Source: Microvirga brassicacearum
Lineage (GTDB): Bacteria; Pseudomonadota; Alphaproteobacteria; Rhizobiales; Beijerinckiaceae
Assembly (NCBI RefSeq): GCF_008757455.1
Contig: NZ_VCMV01000038.1
Span: 1-43,390, forward strand
Reading direction: 5' to 3'
Length of the DNA: 43,390 bases
Made by a program: the position numbers and the translations under genes
The notes under the pieces: generated by a model
The model's database searches: none
What the model was told of the DNA's origin: nothing
What the model saw: only the letters and a program-made list of their open reading frames with translations
In this document: positions 8,324-15,011 of the stretch, piece by piece
How the letters are laid out: every line of letters begins with the position of its first letter
Numbering within the stretch: the first letter of the stretch is position 1

Positions 8324-8404
8324 TCAAGCGACGTAGATGACCCATCCGATCAGCGCCACGGGAAAAACCGTGCCGAGCAGGAAACAGAAGACCGTCGACG
8401 TCAT
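8324..8404 (-). CDS. Membrane miniprotein 2 of a tandem pair (26 aa)
   Basis: A 26-residue frame starting MTSTVFCFLLGTVFPV and ending GWVIYVA. Aligned without gaps to miniprotein 1, identical positions include MTSTV, F8, L10, G11, P15, G20 and W21. One hydrophobic helix is predicted. The ribosome site is weaker (AAGGCG). The codons of the pair differ enough that the protein, not just the DNA, appears conserved, which implies an old duplication. It lies 101 bases upstream of miniprotein 1 on the same strand, with a related motif at 8430-8444 at a similar distance from its ATG. Confidence 0.5.
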   Translation of the reverse strand: MTSTVFCFLLGTVFPVALIGWVIYVA

Positions 8405-8429
8405 CGCCAGCGCCTTGCGGAATGTGAGG

Positions 8430-8444
8430 TTAACGTTTCGTTAG
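8430..8444 (-). promoter_or_regulatory. Upstream motif shared by both miniproteins
   Basis: TTAACGTTTCGTTAG (plus-strand reading) at 8430-8444 matches TTAACCTTTCGTTTA at 8244-8258 at 12 of 15 positions. The two copies end 26 and 22 bases before their ATGs. Copy 2 retains CGTT on the minus strand where an EcfG -10 would sit, but its -35 is degenerate. The motif also resembles a TTAA-N7-TTAA CtrA half-site pair, so the regulator is ambiguous. Confidence 0.4.
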
Positions 8445-8515
8445 CCTATAATCCGCATGGCCGAGGGCCGGAACTCTTCGTCCGGAGGGGATCGGCATAC
8501 AACCTTTGTCGAAAT

Positions 8516-9013
8516 CTACGGCTTCCCAGCTTCGTCGTCCTTGGGCCAGTCGACCAGGTGCTCCAGCAGCTCGGCGAGCGCGAAGTCCTCTTCCGGCCCG
8601 GCCACTCGTCCCCGAACGGAAATGCCTGCCGCATGGACGGTTTCAGGATCGCCGGATACAAGCGGGTGCCACCAGTAAAGATCCCGACCGTCTTCCAGCA
8701 GCCGATAGGCGCAGGTCGGCGGAAGCCAGGACAGGCTTCGCACCGCCTCCGGAGTCAGGCGCACGCAATCGGGAACCTTCGCCTGCCGGTTCGCATAATC
8801 GGCGCAACGGCAGGCTTCCCCGTCCAGCAAGGTGCAGCCCACATCGGTGTAGAGGATCTCGCCCGAATCCTCGTCTTCGAGCTTCACGAGGCAGCAGCGG
8901 CCGCAGCCATCGCACAGGCTCTCCCATTCCTCGGCGCTCATGGCATCGAGGGTCTTCTCCTGCCAGAAGGGCCGGATTTCAGGGGCGGGCCGGAATGTCG
9001 CAGCTTTATTCAT
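8516..9013 (-). CDS. YcgN family cysteine cluster protein (UPF0260)
   Basis: A 165-residue UPF0260/YcgN protein. It carries the family blocks [69 protein letters not shown] and WWHPLVSG. The cysteines ([19 protein letters not shown]) resemble the Fe/Zn cluster-binding CxxCxxCC motif of YkgJ-like proteins. The biochemical role is unknown; a metal cluster is inferred. The ATG at 9013 is chosen over an in-frame TTG at 9025, though AAAGGA lies nearer the TTG and neither spacing is ideal. Confidence 0.9.
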   Translation of the reverse strand: MNKAATFRPAPEIRPFWQEKTLDAMSAEEWESLCDGCGRCCLVKLEDEDSGEILYTDVGCTLLDGEACRCADYANRQAKVPDCVRLTPEAVRSLSWLPPTCAYRLLEDGRDLYWWHPLVSGDPETVHAAGISVRGRVAGPEEDFALAELLEHLVDWPKDDEAGKP

Positions 9014-9181
9014 CGGCGCGCTCAAATCCTTTCTTTACGGCAACTTGAAGGTGATGCTGTTATAAGCCTGTCAAAACTTTCTCACGAAAGCGTCTGGGCT
9101 GTTCGAACCGGCATCCGCCTCTCCGAGTTGTCGTCGCGTAGCCCGTTCGACTCGTGCGCTGGCGTACGGACTTCTGCGACC

Positions 9182-9211
9182 TATAACAAGTTATATCAGG
9201 TCTTAGACCTG
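9182..9211 (+). promoter_or_regulatory. Double palindrome in the leader of the PBP gene
   Basis: Two perfect inverted repeats sit back to back: TATAAC-AA-GTTATA at 9182-9195 and CAGGTC-TTA-GACCTG at 9197-9211. The GTG start at 9225 follows after a GAGGA ribosome site at 9214-9218. The first could be an operator over a promoter; the second would form an RNA hairpin three bases ahead of the ribosome site and could modulate translation. No regulator can be named. Confidence 0.45.
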
Positions 9212-9224
9212 CCTGAGGACCGTT

Positions 9225-11438
9225 GTGCGCCCGACTCCTTCGACTCCCCTGATCACCCGGATCAAGCGCGCGGCTTTGGCCTCCGATGCCTGGCTGAACA
9301 CGTCCCTTTATCAGGCCGGCCGAGGGATTGCGCGCGGCTGGGAGGTTTTCTCCGACCTGTCGAAGCATCTCCGGTTCCGCGGCCCCGTCCGCGTCCTCCT
9401 CGATCTGACGAGCGAGGCCACGACCCTGGGCCTCGTGGGCGGCGTGGTGCTGCTCGCCCTGGCGCTGCCAGCCTTTGAAGAAACCAACGACGATTGGCTG
9501 AAGACCCAGGATCTCGCCGTCACCTTCCTCGACCGTTACGGCCAGGAGGTCGGCCGGCGGGGATTGCGGCTCGACGATTCCTACAAGCTCGAGGAATTCC
9601 CTGATTACCTGGTCAAGGCGGCGCTCGCTACCGAGGACCGCCGCTTCTACGAGCATTGGGGCATCGACCCGATCGGCACGTTCCGGGCACTGACCGTCAA
9701 CGTGCGCGGCGGCGGCGTGGTGCAGGGTGGCTCGTCCATCACCCAGCAACTGGCCAAGAACCTCTTCCTCTCCAACGAGCGCTCGCTCGAGCGCAAGATC
9801 AAGGAAGCGTTCCTGGCGGTCTGGCTCGAATTCCACCTGACCAAGGACGAGATCCTGAAACTCTATCTCGACCGCGCCTATATGGGCGGCGGCGCCCATG
9901 GCGTCGTGGCGGCGGCCGATTATTATTTCGGCAAGTCGGCCAAGGACGTGACGCTGGCCGAGGCGGCCATGATGGCGGGGCTGTTCAAGGCGCCGACCAA
10001 ATACGCGCCGCATATCAACCTGCCGGCCGCCCGCGCCCGCGCCAACGATGTGCTGCGCAACATGGTGGAGGCGGGGTTCCTGACGGAGGGCCAGATCCAG
10101 ACCGCGCGCCGCAACCCGGCGACGCCGATCAACCGCAGCCGCGAAACCACGCCGGATTACTATCTCGACTGGGCCTATGAGCAGATCAAGCAGCTCGCGG
10201 CCGACAAGAAGCTCGGAGGCGAGCGCATTCTGACCGTCAAGACGCCCCTCGATACTGCCTTGCAGCAGCATGCGGAGCAAACCCTCGAGAACATGCTTCG
10301 CCAGCATGGCCGGCAGTACAAGGCCGGACAGGGCGGCATCGTAATCATGGACGTGGACGGCGCGCTTCGCGCCATCGTCGGCGGCAAGGATTATGGCCTG
10401 AGCCAGTTCAACCGCGCCACCGACGCCCTGCGCCAGCCGGGTTCGTCCTTCAAACCGTTCGTCTATACGGCGGCGTTGCTGGCGGACCCGAAGCTTCGTC
10501 CCACATCCACGGTGGTCGACAGGCCGATCTGTCTCGGCAACTGGTGCCCGCAGAATTACGGCCGCTCGTTCTCCGGCAGCATGCCGCTGACCTCGGCGCT
10601 GGCGCGCTCGATCAACTCGATTCCGGTCTGGATGTCGCTGCAGATCGGCAAGGGCAACGCCAAGGCCGGGCGCGCGCAGATCATCGATATCTCACGCAAG
10701 ATGGGCCTGTCGCATCCGCTGGCGGATTCGAGCTCGCTGCCCATCGGCGCCGCCGAGGTGACGGTCATCGACATGACGGCCTCCTATGCGGTCTTTGCCA
10801 ATGGCGGCAAGAAGGCGACGCCTTATGTGGCGTGGGAAGTGAAGAACTCGCAAGGCGACGTGATCTACAGCCGTGCCGCCGACACGCCGCCCGAGCAGAT
10901 TCTGCCGACCCGGCTCGTGCACGACATGAATTTCATGCTCAACAAAGTGGTCGAGGAAGGCACCGGAAAGCGTTCCGCCCTCGCCGGCATCCGCTCGGCC
11001 GGAAAAACCGGAACCACCAACGCTTATCGCGACGCCTGGTTCGTCGGCTATACCGGAAACCTCGTCGCCGGGGTGTGGTACGGCAATGACGATCACAGCG
11101 CGATGAACAACATGACGGGCGGCACGCTGCCGGCCATGACATGGCAGGAGGTCATGACCTTCGGTCACCAGAACCTCGAAATCCGGCCGATCCCCGGGAT
11201 CGGGCCTGAATCCGCCGCCAAGGTCGCGGCAACGGAGCGTCCGGCCGACCAGGCCACCGCACCTGCGGCGCAAGGCTATCTTGCCGGAACGCTGTCGCGG
11301 CGTTCGTATGAGGTCCTCGGCGCGATCGGCAATCTTTTCAAGGCTGCCGAAACGGCATCTCCGATGCCCGGACGGCAGGCCCGCAAAGACCCGCCCGGAT
11401 CCGACTTTACGCAGCCGCGGCAGGTTGCAATGCCATAA
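9225..11438 (+). CDS. Class A penicillin-binding protein (GT51 plus transpeptidase)
   Basis: A 737-residue bifunctional peptidoglycan synthase. There is a membrane anchor at about 65-85. The GT51 glycosyltransferase domain has ATEDRRFYEHWGID (catalytic Glu137), QGGSSITQQLAKN and ERKIKEAFLAVWLE. The transpeptidase domain has SSFK (Ser407 nucleophile), SIN (462-464) and KTGTT (594-598). All catalytic motifs are intact. It polymerises glycan strands and cross-links peptides on the outer face of the inner membrane. It lacks the long OB-domain insert of Escherichia PBP1a and is closer to PBP1c/PbpC-sized alphaproteobacterial forms. The start codon is GTG with GAGGA six bases upstream. The final 100 residues are a low-complexity tail. 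Confidence 0.95.
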   Translation: MRPTPSTPLITRIKRAALASDAWLNTSLYQAGRGIARGWEVFSDLSKHLRFRGPVRVLLDLTSEATTLGLVGGVVLLALALPAFEETNDDWLKTQDLAVTFLDRYGQEVGRRGLRLDDSYKLEEFPDYLVKAALATEDRRFYEHWGIDPIGTFRALTVNVRGGGVVQGGSSITQQLAKNLFLSNERSLERKIKEAFLAVWLEFHLTKDEILKLYLDRAYMGGGAHGVVAAADYYFGKSAKDVTLAEAAMMAGLFKAPTKYAPHINLPAARARANDVLRNMVEAGFLTEGQIQTARRNPATPINRSRETTPDYYLDWAYEQIKQLAADKKLGGERILTVKTPLDTALQQHAEQTLENMLRQHGRQYKAGQGGIVIMDVDGALRAIVGGKDYGLSQFNRATDALRQPGSSFKPFVYTAALLADPKLRPTSTVVDRPICLGNWCPQNYGRSFSGSMPLTSALARSINSIPVWMSLQIGKGNAKAGRAQIIDISRKMGLSHPLADSSSLPIGAAEVTVIDMTASYAVFANGGKKATPYVAWEVKNSQGDVIYSRAADTPPEQILPTRLVHDMNFMLNKVVEEGTGKRSALAGIRSAGKTGTTNAYRDAWFVGYTGNLVAGVWYGNDDHSAMNNMTGGTLPAMTWQEVMTFGHQNLEIRPIPGIGPESAAKVAATERPADQATAPAAQGYLAGTLSRRSYEVLGAIGNLFKAAETASPMPGRQARKDPPGSDFTQPRQVAMP

Positions 11439-11513
11439 TGGGCAGCTTTGGCCTTCCCATGCATCGTTGAAACGGGCACACGCATATTGACGAAAGGCCG
11501 TGCGGTCGTTTCC

Positions 11514-12134
11514 ATGCCGCAGCCTGCGAACCAGAAACCCGTGATCTTCAGAACCCAGCAAACCGCAATCCTGATCGTCTATTCCCTCCTGCTCGCCCTC
11601 GGGCTCGGGCTGGGATCGGCCTATTGGGTTCTCAACGGCGATCCGCCCTTCGGCGGCCGCAAGTTCGGGCCGTGGTCCACATGGCCGAAGCTCGGTTCCG
11701 CCGAAGCCGACCCCTATATGCGGGCGATCGTGGCGCGGCGCGGCGACGTACCGTTGGCGATCGGCGAAGGGCTGACGCTGGTCGCCGAGGCGGATGACAG
11801 CGGCCGCGGCCTCGACGGCGCCTGCTCCTACCGCGTCGGCTCGGTGATGCCGCCGGCGCGCCTTTGGACGCTCACCCTCTACGACCGGACCGGCGCTCTT
11901 CGCCCATCCGCGCTCGAACGCAGTGGCTTTGCCTCCTCGGAGATCATCCGGCGGCCGGATGATGGATTCGAGATTGTCGTGTCGAAGGACCTGAGCGCCG
12001 GCAACTGGCTGCAAATCCCCGCCATGGAGGCTTTCACCATGGTCCTGCGCCTCTACGACACGCCCGGTGCCGCGGGCGCCAACCTCGATGCCGAGGACCT
12101 TCCCACGATCGAGCGCATCACATGCGGAACATGA
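11514..12134 (+). CDS. DUF1214 domain membrane-anchored protein
   Basis: A 206-residue protein with one N-terminal helix (TAILIVYSLLLALGLGLGSA) and a DUF1214 domain: FGPWSTWPKLGSAEADPYMR, then ARRGDVPLAIGEGL, WTLTLYD and LSAGNWLQIP, motifs of the COG5361 C-terminal beta-sandwich. I chose MPQPANQKP at 11514; a GAAAGG lies about 19 bases away, so an upstream TTG start at 11487 is possible. The coding frame overlaps the next gene by 13 bases, so the two are translationally coupled. The function of DUF1214 is unknown; these domains occur as periplasmic proteins, often paired with DUF1254. Confidence 0.82.
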   Translation: MPQPANQKPVIFRTQQTAILIVYSLLLALGLGLGSAYWVLNGDPPFGGRKFGPWSTWPKLGSAEADPYMRAIVARRGDVPLAIGEGLTLVAEADDSGRGLDGACSYRVGSVMPPARLWTLTLYDRTGALRPSALERSGFASSEIIRRPDDGFEIVVSKDLSAGNWLQIPAMEAFTMVLRLYDTPGAAGANLDAEDLPTIERITCGT

Positions 12135-12703
12135 ACTCGATCAGTCGGTTTCTGTTCGCCACCGCATGCGGCGTCGTGCTCGGGATCGCCGTTCACATTG
12201 TGGTGGTGCTCGCCAGTCCGCGTTTTGCGGAGGGCGATGCCATCGCTCGGGTTCGATCGACCTTGGAATCGGAGACCGCGCAGATCGTCAGCCCGCCCGG
12301 CGGCGGCGCCACCTGGCTTCCCCTCCCGGATCCCGCACTCGCCATCGCCGCATGCGCGTTCGATTTGAACGAGGGTCCCGCCCGGATCGCCGCCAAGACC
12401 GGCGAAACGTTCCTGTCGTTTTCGCTCCACTCCAAGACCAGCGGCGTGTTCTTCGCCGTCACTGATCGCGCGGCCATTCGCGGCGAACTCGAACTCGTCA
12501 TCATGACGCCGCGCCAGCTCGATGAAGCGCGCGCGGAGGAAGACGAAAACGAACCCTCGCGCGATGTGAGAATCGTCGCGCCGGAAGAGCAGGGCTACGT
12601 CATCGTCCGGGTCGCCGCCCCGGTCCGGAGCCTGCGTCCCGCCGCCACCCGCGCAGCAGAAGCCGTCTCCTGCACGGTTGACGGAGAAGGCGGGGAGGAA
12701 TGA
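12122..12703 (+). CDS. DUF1254-like membrane-anchored protein (COG5402 type)
   Basis: A 193-residue protein with an N-terminal anchor (FLFATACGVVLGIAVHIVVV) and a periplasmic domain. It is the usual partner of the DUF1214 protein in Hyphomicrobiales, corresponding to the DUF1254 half of proteins that carry both domains in one chain. Visible motifs are WLPLPDPALAIAACAFDL and GETFLSFSLHSKTSGVFFAV. It begins inside the DUF1214 gene and ends in the ATGA overlap with the GNAT gene, so the three genes form one coupled operon. The biochemical role is unknown. The DUF assignment rests on partner and pattern, not on a profile search. Confidence 0.7.
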   Translation: MRNMNSISRFLFATACGVVLGIAVHIVVVLASPRFAEGDAIARVRSTLESETAQIVSPPGGGATWLPLPDPALAIAACAFDLNEGPARIAAKTGETFLSFSLHSKTSGVFFAVTDRAAIRGELELVIMTPRQLDEARAEEDENEPSRDVRIVAPEEQGYVIVRVAAPVRSLRPAATRAAEAVSCTVDGEGGEE

Positions 12704-13236
12704 TGTTCTGGCGGCTTATGAAGCCTGCGGATCTCGACGCCGTTCACGCCATCGCCGATCGCATTCATCCCGACCATCCGGAAGATCTAGACGTGCTCGC
12801 GGAGCGCCAACGGCTCTTCCCGCCCGGATGTCAGGTTCTCGAATGCGATGGCCTGCTTTTGGGATATGCGATCAGCCATCCGTGGGAATTCGGCAGGCCG
12901 CCTGCGCTCAACACCAAACTCGAACGACTGCCCGCGGATCCCACCACCTATTATCTGCACGACGTGGCGATTGCAGCCGACGGACGAGGAAGTGGGCGTG
13001 CCGCGCAAGCGGTCGACCGGCTGGTGGGTGTCGCCGCAGCAATCGGGCTTCACAACGTGTCGCTCGTCGCCGTCAACGGCTCACAGGGCTTTTGGGAAAA
13101 ACACGGTTTTGTGCCCACACCATTGGCGGGCCTGGCGACCAAGCTCTCGAGCTATGGCGGCGGCGCGGTGTTCATGGTGCGCGAAATCGGGGAACCGGCG
13201 CGCCGATCACGCGTCGGGAAGGCGGACGGGATTTAG
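12700..13236 (+). CDS. GNAT family N-acetyltransferase
   Basis: A 178-residue acetyltransferase. The N-terminal block MKPADLDAVHAIADRIHPDH leads to beta strands and the acetyl-CoA motif YYLHDVAIAADGRGSGRA, where the R/Q-x-x-G-x-G/A loop is GRGSGR. VNGSQGFWEKHGFVPTP is the typical C-terminal GNAT strand. The substrate is unknown. The start codon ATG at 12700 overlaps the preceding stop (ATGA), and a second ATG follows at 12703. GGGGAGGA lies immediately before, so 12703 has the more natural spacing. The coupling suggests co-expression with the DUF1214/DUF1254 pair. Confidence 0.85.
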   Translation: MMFWRLMKPADLDAVHAIADRIHPDHPEDLDVLAERQRLFPPGCQVLECDGLLLGYAISHPWEFGRPPALNTKLERLPADPTTYYLHDVAIAADGRGSGRAAQAVDRLVGVAAAIGLHNVSLVAVNGSQGFWEKHGFVPTPLAGLATKLSSYGGGAVFMVREIGEPARRSRVGKADGI

Positions 13237-13243
13237 GGCACGC

Positions 13244-13558
13244 TCACGAACGACGCCGGCGTGAGCCGTTGGACGCCACGGGCGGTGTCGGAACGTTGTC
13301 TGTCTCCGCCCGCTCATACCGCACGCCCGTGAAGAGCAGGATGACGCCCTTGCGTTCGTCGGCTGCTGGCGCCGGCCGTTGTGGCCGAACGGCAGCTTCG
13401 GGAAACGGGACGACCCTGTCTCTGGCGCCCTCGCCTTCGGTCTCAAGCCCAATACTACGCATTTCAATCCTCCGTCGCTCGAACTCCTGTTGCGTCTGGG
13501 TCCACCAAATAGGTCGATGGTTAACAGACCGTTTCCAATCGGTGTCTTCACCGAACAT
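13244..13558 (-). CDS. Conserved small protein with FTGVRYER motif
   Basis: A 104-residue basic, largely disordered protein. The C-terminal block GVILLFTGVRYERAETD followed by a tail of PPVASNGSRRRRS resembles short conserved hypothetical proteins of Hyphomicrobiales that centre on FTGVRYER (recalled, not searched). GGAAG lies about five bases before the ATG at 13558, which supports this frame over the overlapping minus frame 13207-13581. It is convergent with the GNAT gene, ending eight bases beyond it. The function is unknown. A later start at MRSIGLE is possible. Confidence 0.6.
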   Translation of the reverse strand: MFGEDTDWKRSVNHRPIWWTQTQQEFERRRIEMRSIGLETEGEGARDRVVPFPEAAVRPQRPAPAADERKGVILLFTGVRYERAETDNVPTPPVASNGSRRRRS

Positions 13559-13866
13559 GCGTCTTCCAACGCATTATTCAATGGGGACGATCATATCTTA
13601 CGGGGCCACCGTCAACAGGGCTATTTCGAGCCATTCCGGACCGGACTTAAAGCGGCGCCAAGAGAACGCCCGTAAGCTCTTCCATCCGTTCGCGTTTGTG
13701 AGGGTTCCACATGGGATCATTCGCACAACGCAAATCTGGCCTGCCTGTTCGGCGCGCATGCGGCCACCGCAATTCATCGATGTCAGCGCACCACTGAGGC
13801 CGCCGGTTCGTCGAATGTTCGCGGCAATGTAATGAAGGCGTTGGATCCGATGCGAAAACGCTGGAT
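13559..13866. other. Gap without a supported gene
   Basis: About 308 bases. Minus-strand frames here (for example one ending VLLAPL) have no ribosome site or recognisable motif. The sequence should hold the promoter of the FTGVRYER gene and the 3' end of the DUF1491 transcript. I see no clear terminator or RNA gene. Confidence 0.5.
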
Positions 13867-14208
13867 CTAGCTCTCTGGCGCAAGATCGAGAAAGTGTCGG
13901 CCGGCGCGGTCGTCGACTTCAACCAGCCAGAGATCCGGATCGAATTTCTGTTCGCGCTGCATGCGTTCCTCGACGTCGAGCGGCGTGGCATCCACCAGCA
14001 CAACCGAGAACAGGCGCTCGCCGCTGTCGTCGAGAAAAAGCTGCGGCGCCGGGCCATAGAGGCTGGCGGTTCCATCGAGCCGATCGACCTTCACGAACAC
14101 GGCTCCGGCCTCCGCCGCACCGCGCTTGCGCAACACCGCCTCGACTCCCTCCACGTTGCAGCGCCGGATATAGGCCGAGACCCAGAAATCGGAACGCAGC
14201 CGGCTCAT
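13867..14208 (-). CDS. DUF1491 family protein
   Basis: A 113-residue protein with the DUF1491 signatures near its start: LRSDFWVSAYIRRCNVEGVE, then AGAVFVKVDRLDGTASLYGPAP and FDPDLWLVEVDDRAGRHFLD at the end. The family is small, cytoplasmic and confined largely to alphaproteobacteria, with no known activity. Its ATG overlaps the stop of the peptidoglycan-binding gene by four bases, so it is translationally coupled as the last gene of a three-gene operon with a DivJ-like kinase. Confidence 0.88.
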   Translation of the reverse strand: MSRLRSDFWVSAYIRRCNVEGVEAVLRKRGAAEAGAVFVKVDRLDGTASLYGPAPQLFLDDSGERLFSVVLVDATPLDVEERMQREQKFDPDLWLVEVDDRAGRHFLDLAPES

Positions 14209-15005
14209 TGCAGCATCGCGATGCCGGATGCGGCGCTCAATTCGCGCAAGGTCCGGGGATTGAACTCGCCGGTCACCGGAAGCCGGCGATCCTGCTCGAA
14301 GCGCTCGATCGCCGTGCGCGTCTCGCCCCCCATCATCCCATCCGGTTTGACGCTGTAGCCAAGCTTGGCAAGAGCACGCTGCGCGGCAAGGACCGGCTCG
14401 GCGCTCTCCTGACGACCGACATTGGCGGGCGGCGTCGGAACCGCTCCACCCATCCGGATCATATCGGCGATGGGATCGCGCACCGCTGCCGGTTTGGCGG
14501 TGGTGGTCGCGTTGCTGGTGGTCGCACGCGCCGGCGGCGATGCGACTTCTCCGTTGTTGCGGATGAGGTCGGTGATGGCGGTTCGCGCCGGCGGCACGGG
14601 CGGCGTGGCGACTGCTGTCGGAGTGGGATCGATGATGGATGCCGGCGCGGGCGGCGGCGATGCGACCGCAGCGGCTGCAGGTGCGAGGGATCGCTGCGGC
14701 GGCGCCGGCATCACGGCTTGCGGGGCAACGCCCGGATGATTGAACAGCGGCGCGGGATGCCGCGCCTCCTGCAGCACGAGCGCGTTCCAGGCGATCATCC
14801 CGGCGCAGCCGGAGAGGACGAGCGTTACCAAAACGCGGAGCGGATTGCGCGCAACGCTGCCGAGGATACGCGCCATGAAGCCGGCTTTGTTTTTGCGCGC
14901 GGGTGCCCGTCGCGAAGGCGCGGCCCTGCGCTGGGTGGCGGGCCGACGCGCAGGCGCAGACACCACGAAGTCTCGATCAGGGCGAGCGGCTAGGGCTTCA
15001 CGCAA
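14205..15005 (-). CDS. Membrane-anchored peptidoglycan-binding domain protein
   Basis: A 266-residue protein. The basic cytoplasmic N-terminus (RRPATQRRAAPSRRAPARK) leads to one transmembrane helix at about 57-76 (LRVLVTLVLSGCAGMIAWNA). A long Ala/Pro/Thr-rich linker follows, containing two copies of an ITDLIR/IADMIRxxG motif. A C-terminal PG_binding_1 domain has AQRALAKLGYSVKPDGMMGG and TAIERFEQDRRLPVTGEF. It would tether the envelope to the inner membrane from the periplasmic side. The start is TTG, six bases after the kinase stop, implying coupled translation with it. The pairing with a cell-cycle-type kinase suggests a role in envelope growth, which is inference. Confidence 0.85.
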   Translation of the reverse strand: MREALAARPDRDFVVSAPARRPATQRRAAPSRRAPARKNKAGFMARILGSVARNPLRVLVTLVLSGCAGMIAWNALVLQEARHPAPLFNHPGVAPQAVMPAPPQRSLAPAAAAVASPPPAPASIIDPTPTAVATPPVPPARTAITDLIRNNGEVASPPARATTSNATTTAKPAAVRDPIADMIRMGGAVPTPPANVGRQESAEPVLAAQRALAKLGYSVKPDGMMGGETRTAIERFEQDRRLPVTGEFNPRTLRELSAASGIAMLQ

Positions 15006-15011
15006 AATTTG

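Noticed and set aside
9060..10307. A 415-codon minus frame opposite the PBP
   Set aside because: Antisense to intact GT51 and transpeptidase motifs; no ribosome site or family resemblance.
12126..12150. GGAAC-N17-GTT match inside the DUF1254-like gene
   Set aside because: It lies at the start of a coding region coupled to the gene upstream, with no gene start at the proper distance; probably chance.
13647..14075. 142-codon minus frame overlapping DUF1491
   Set aside because: Mostly a shadow of DUF1491 in another frame; the part outside has no ribosome site or motif.
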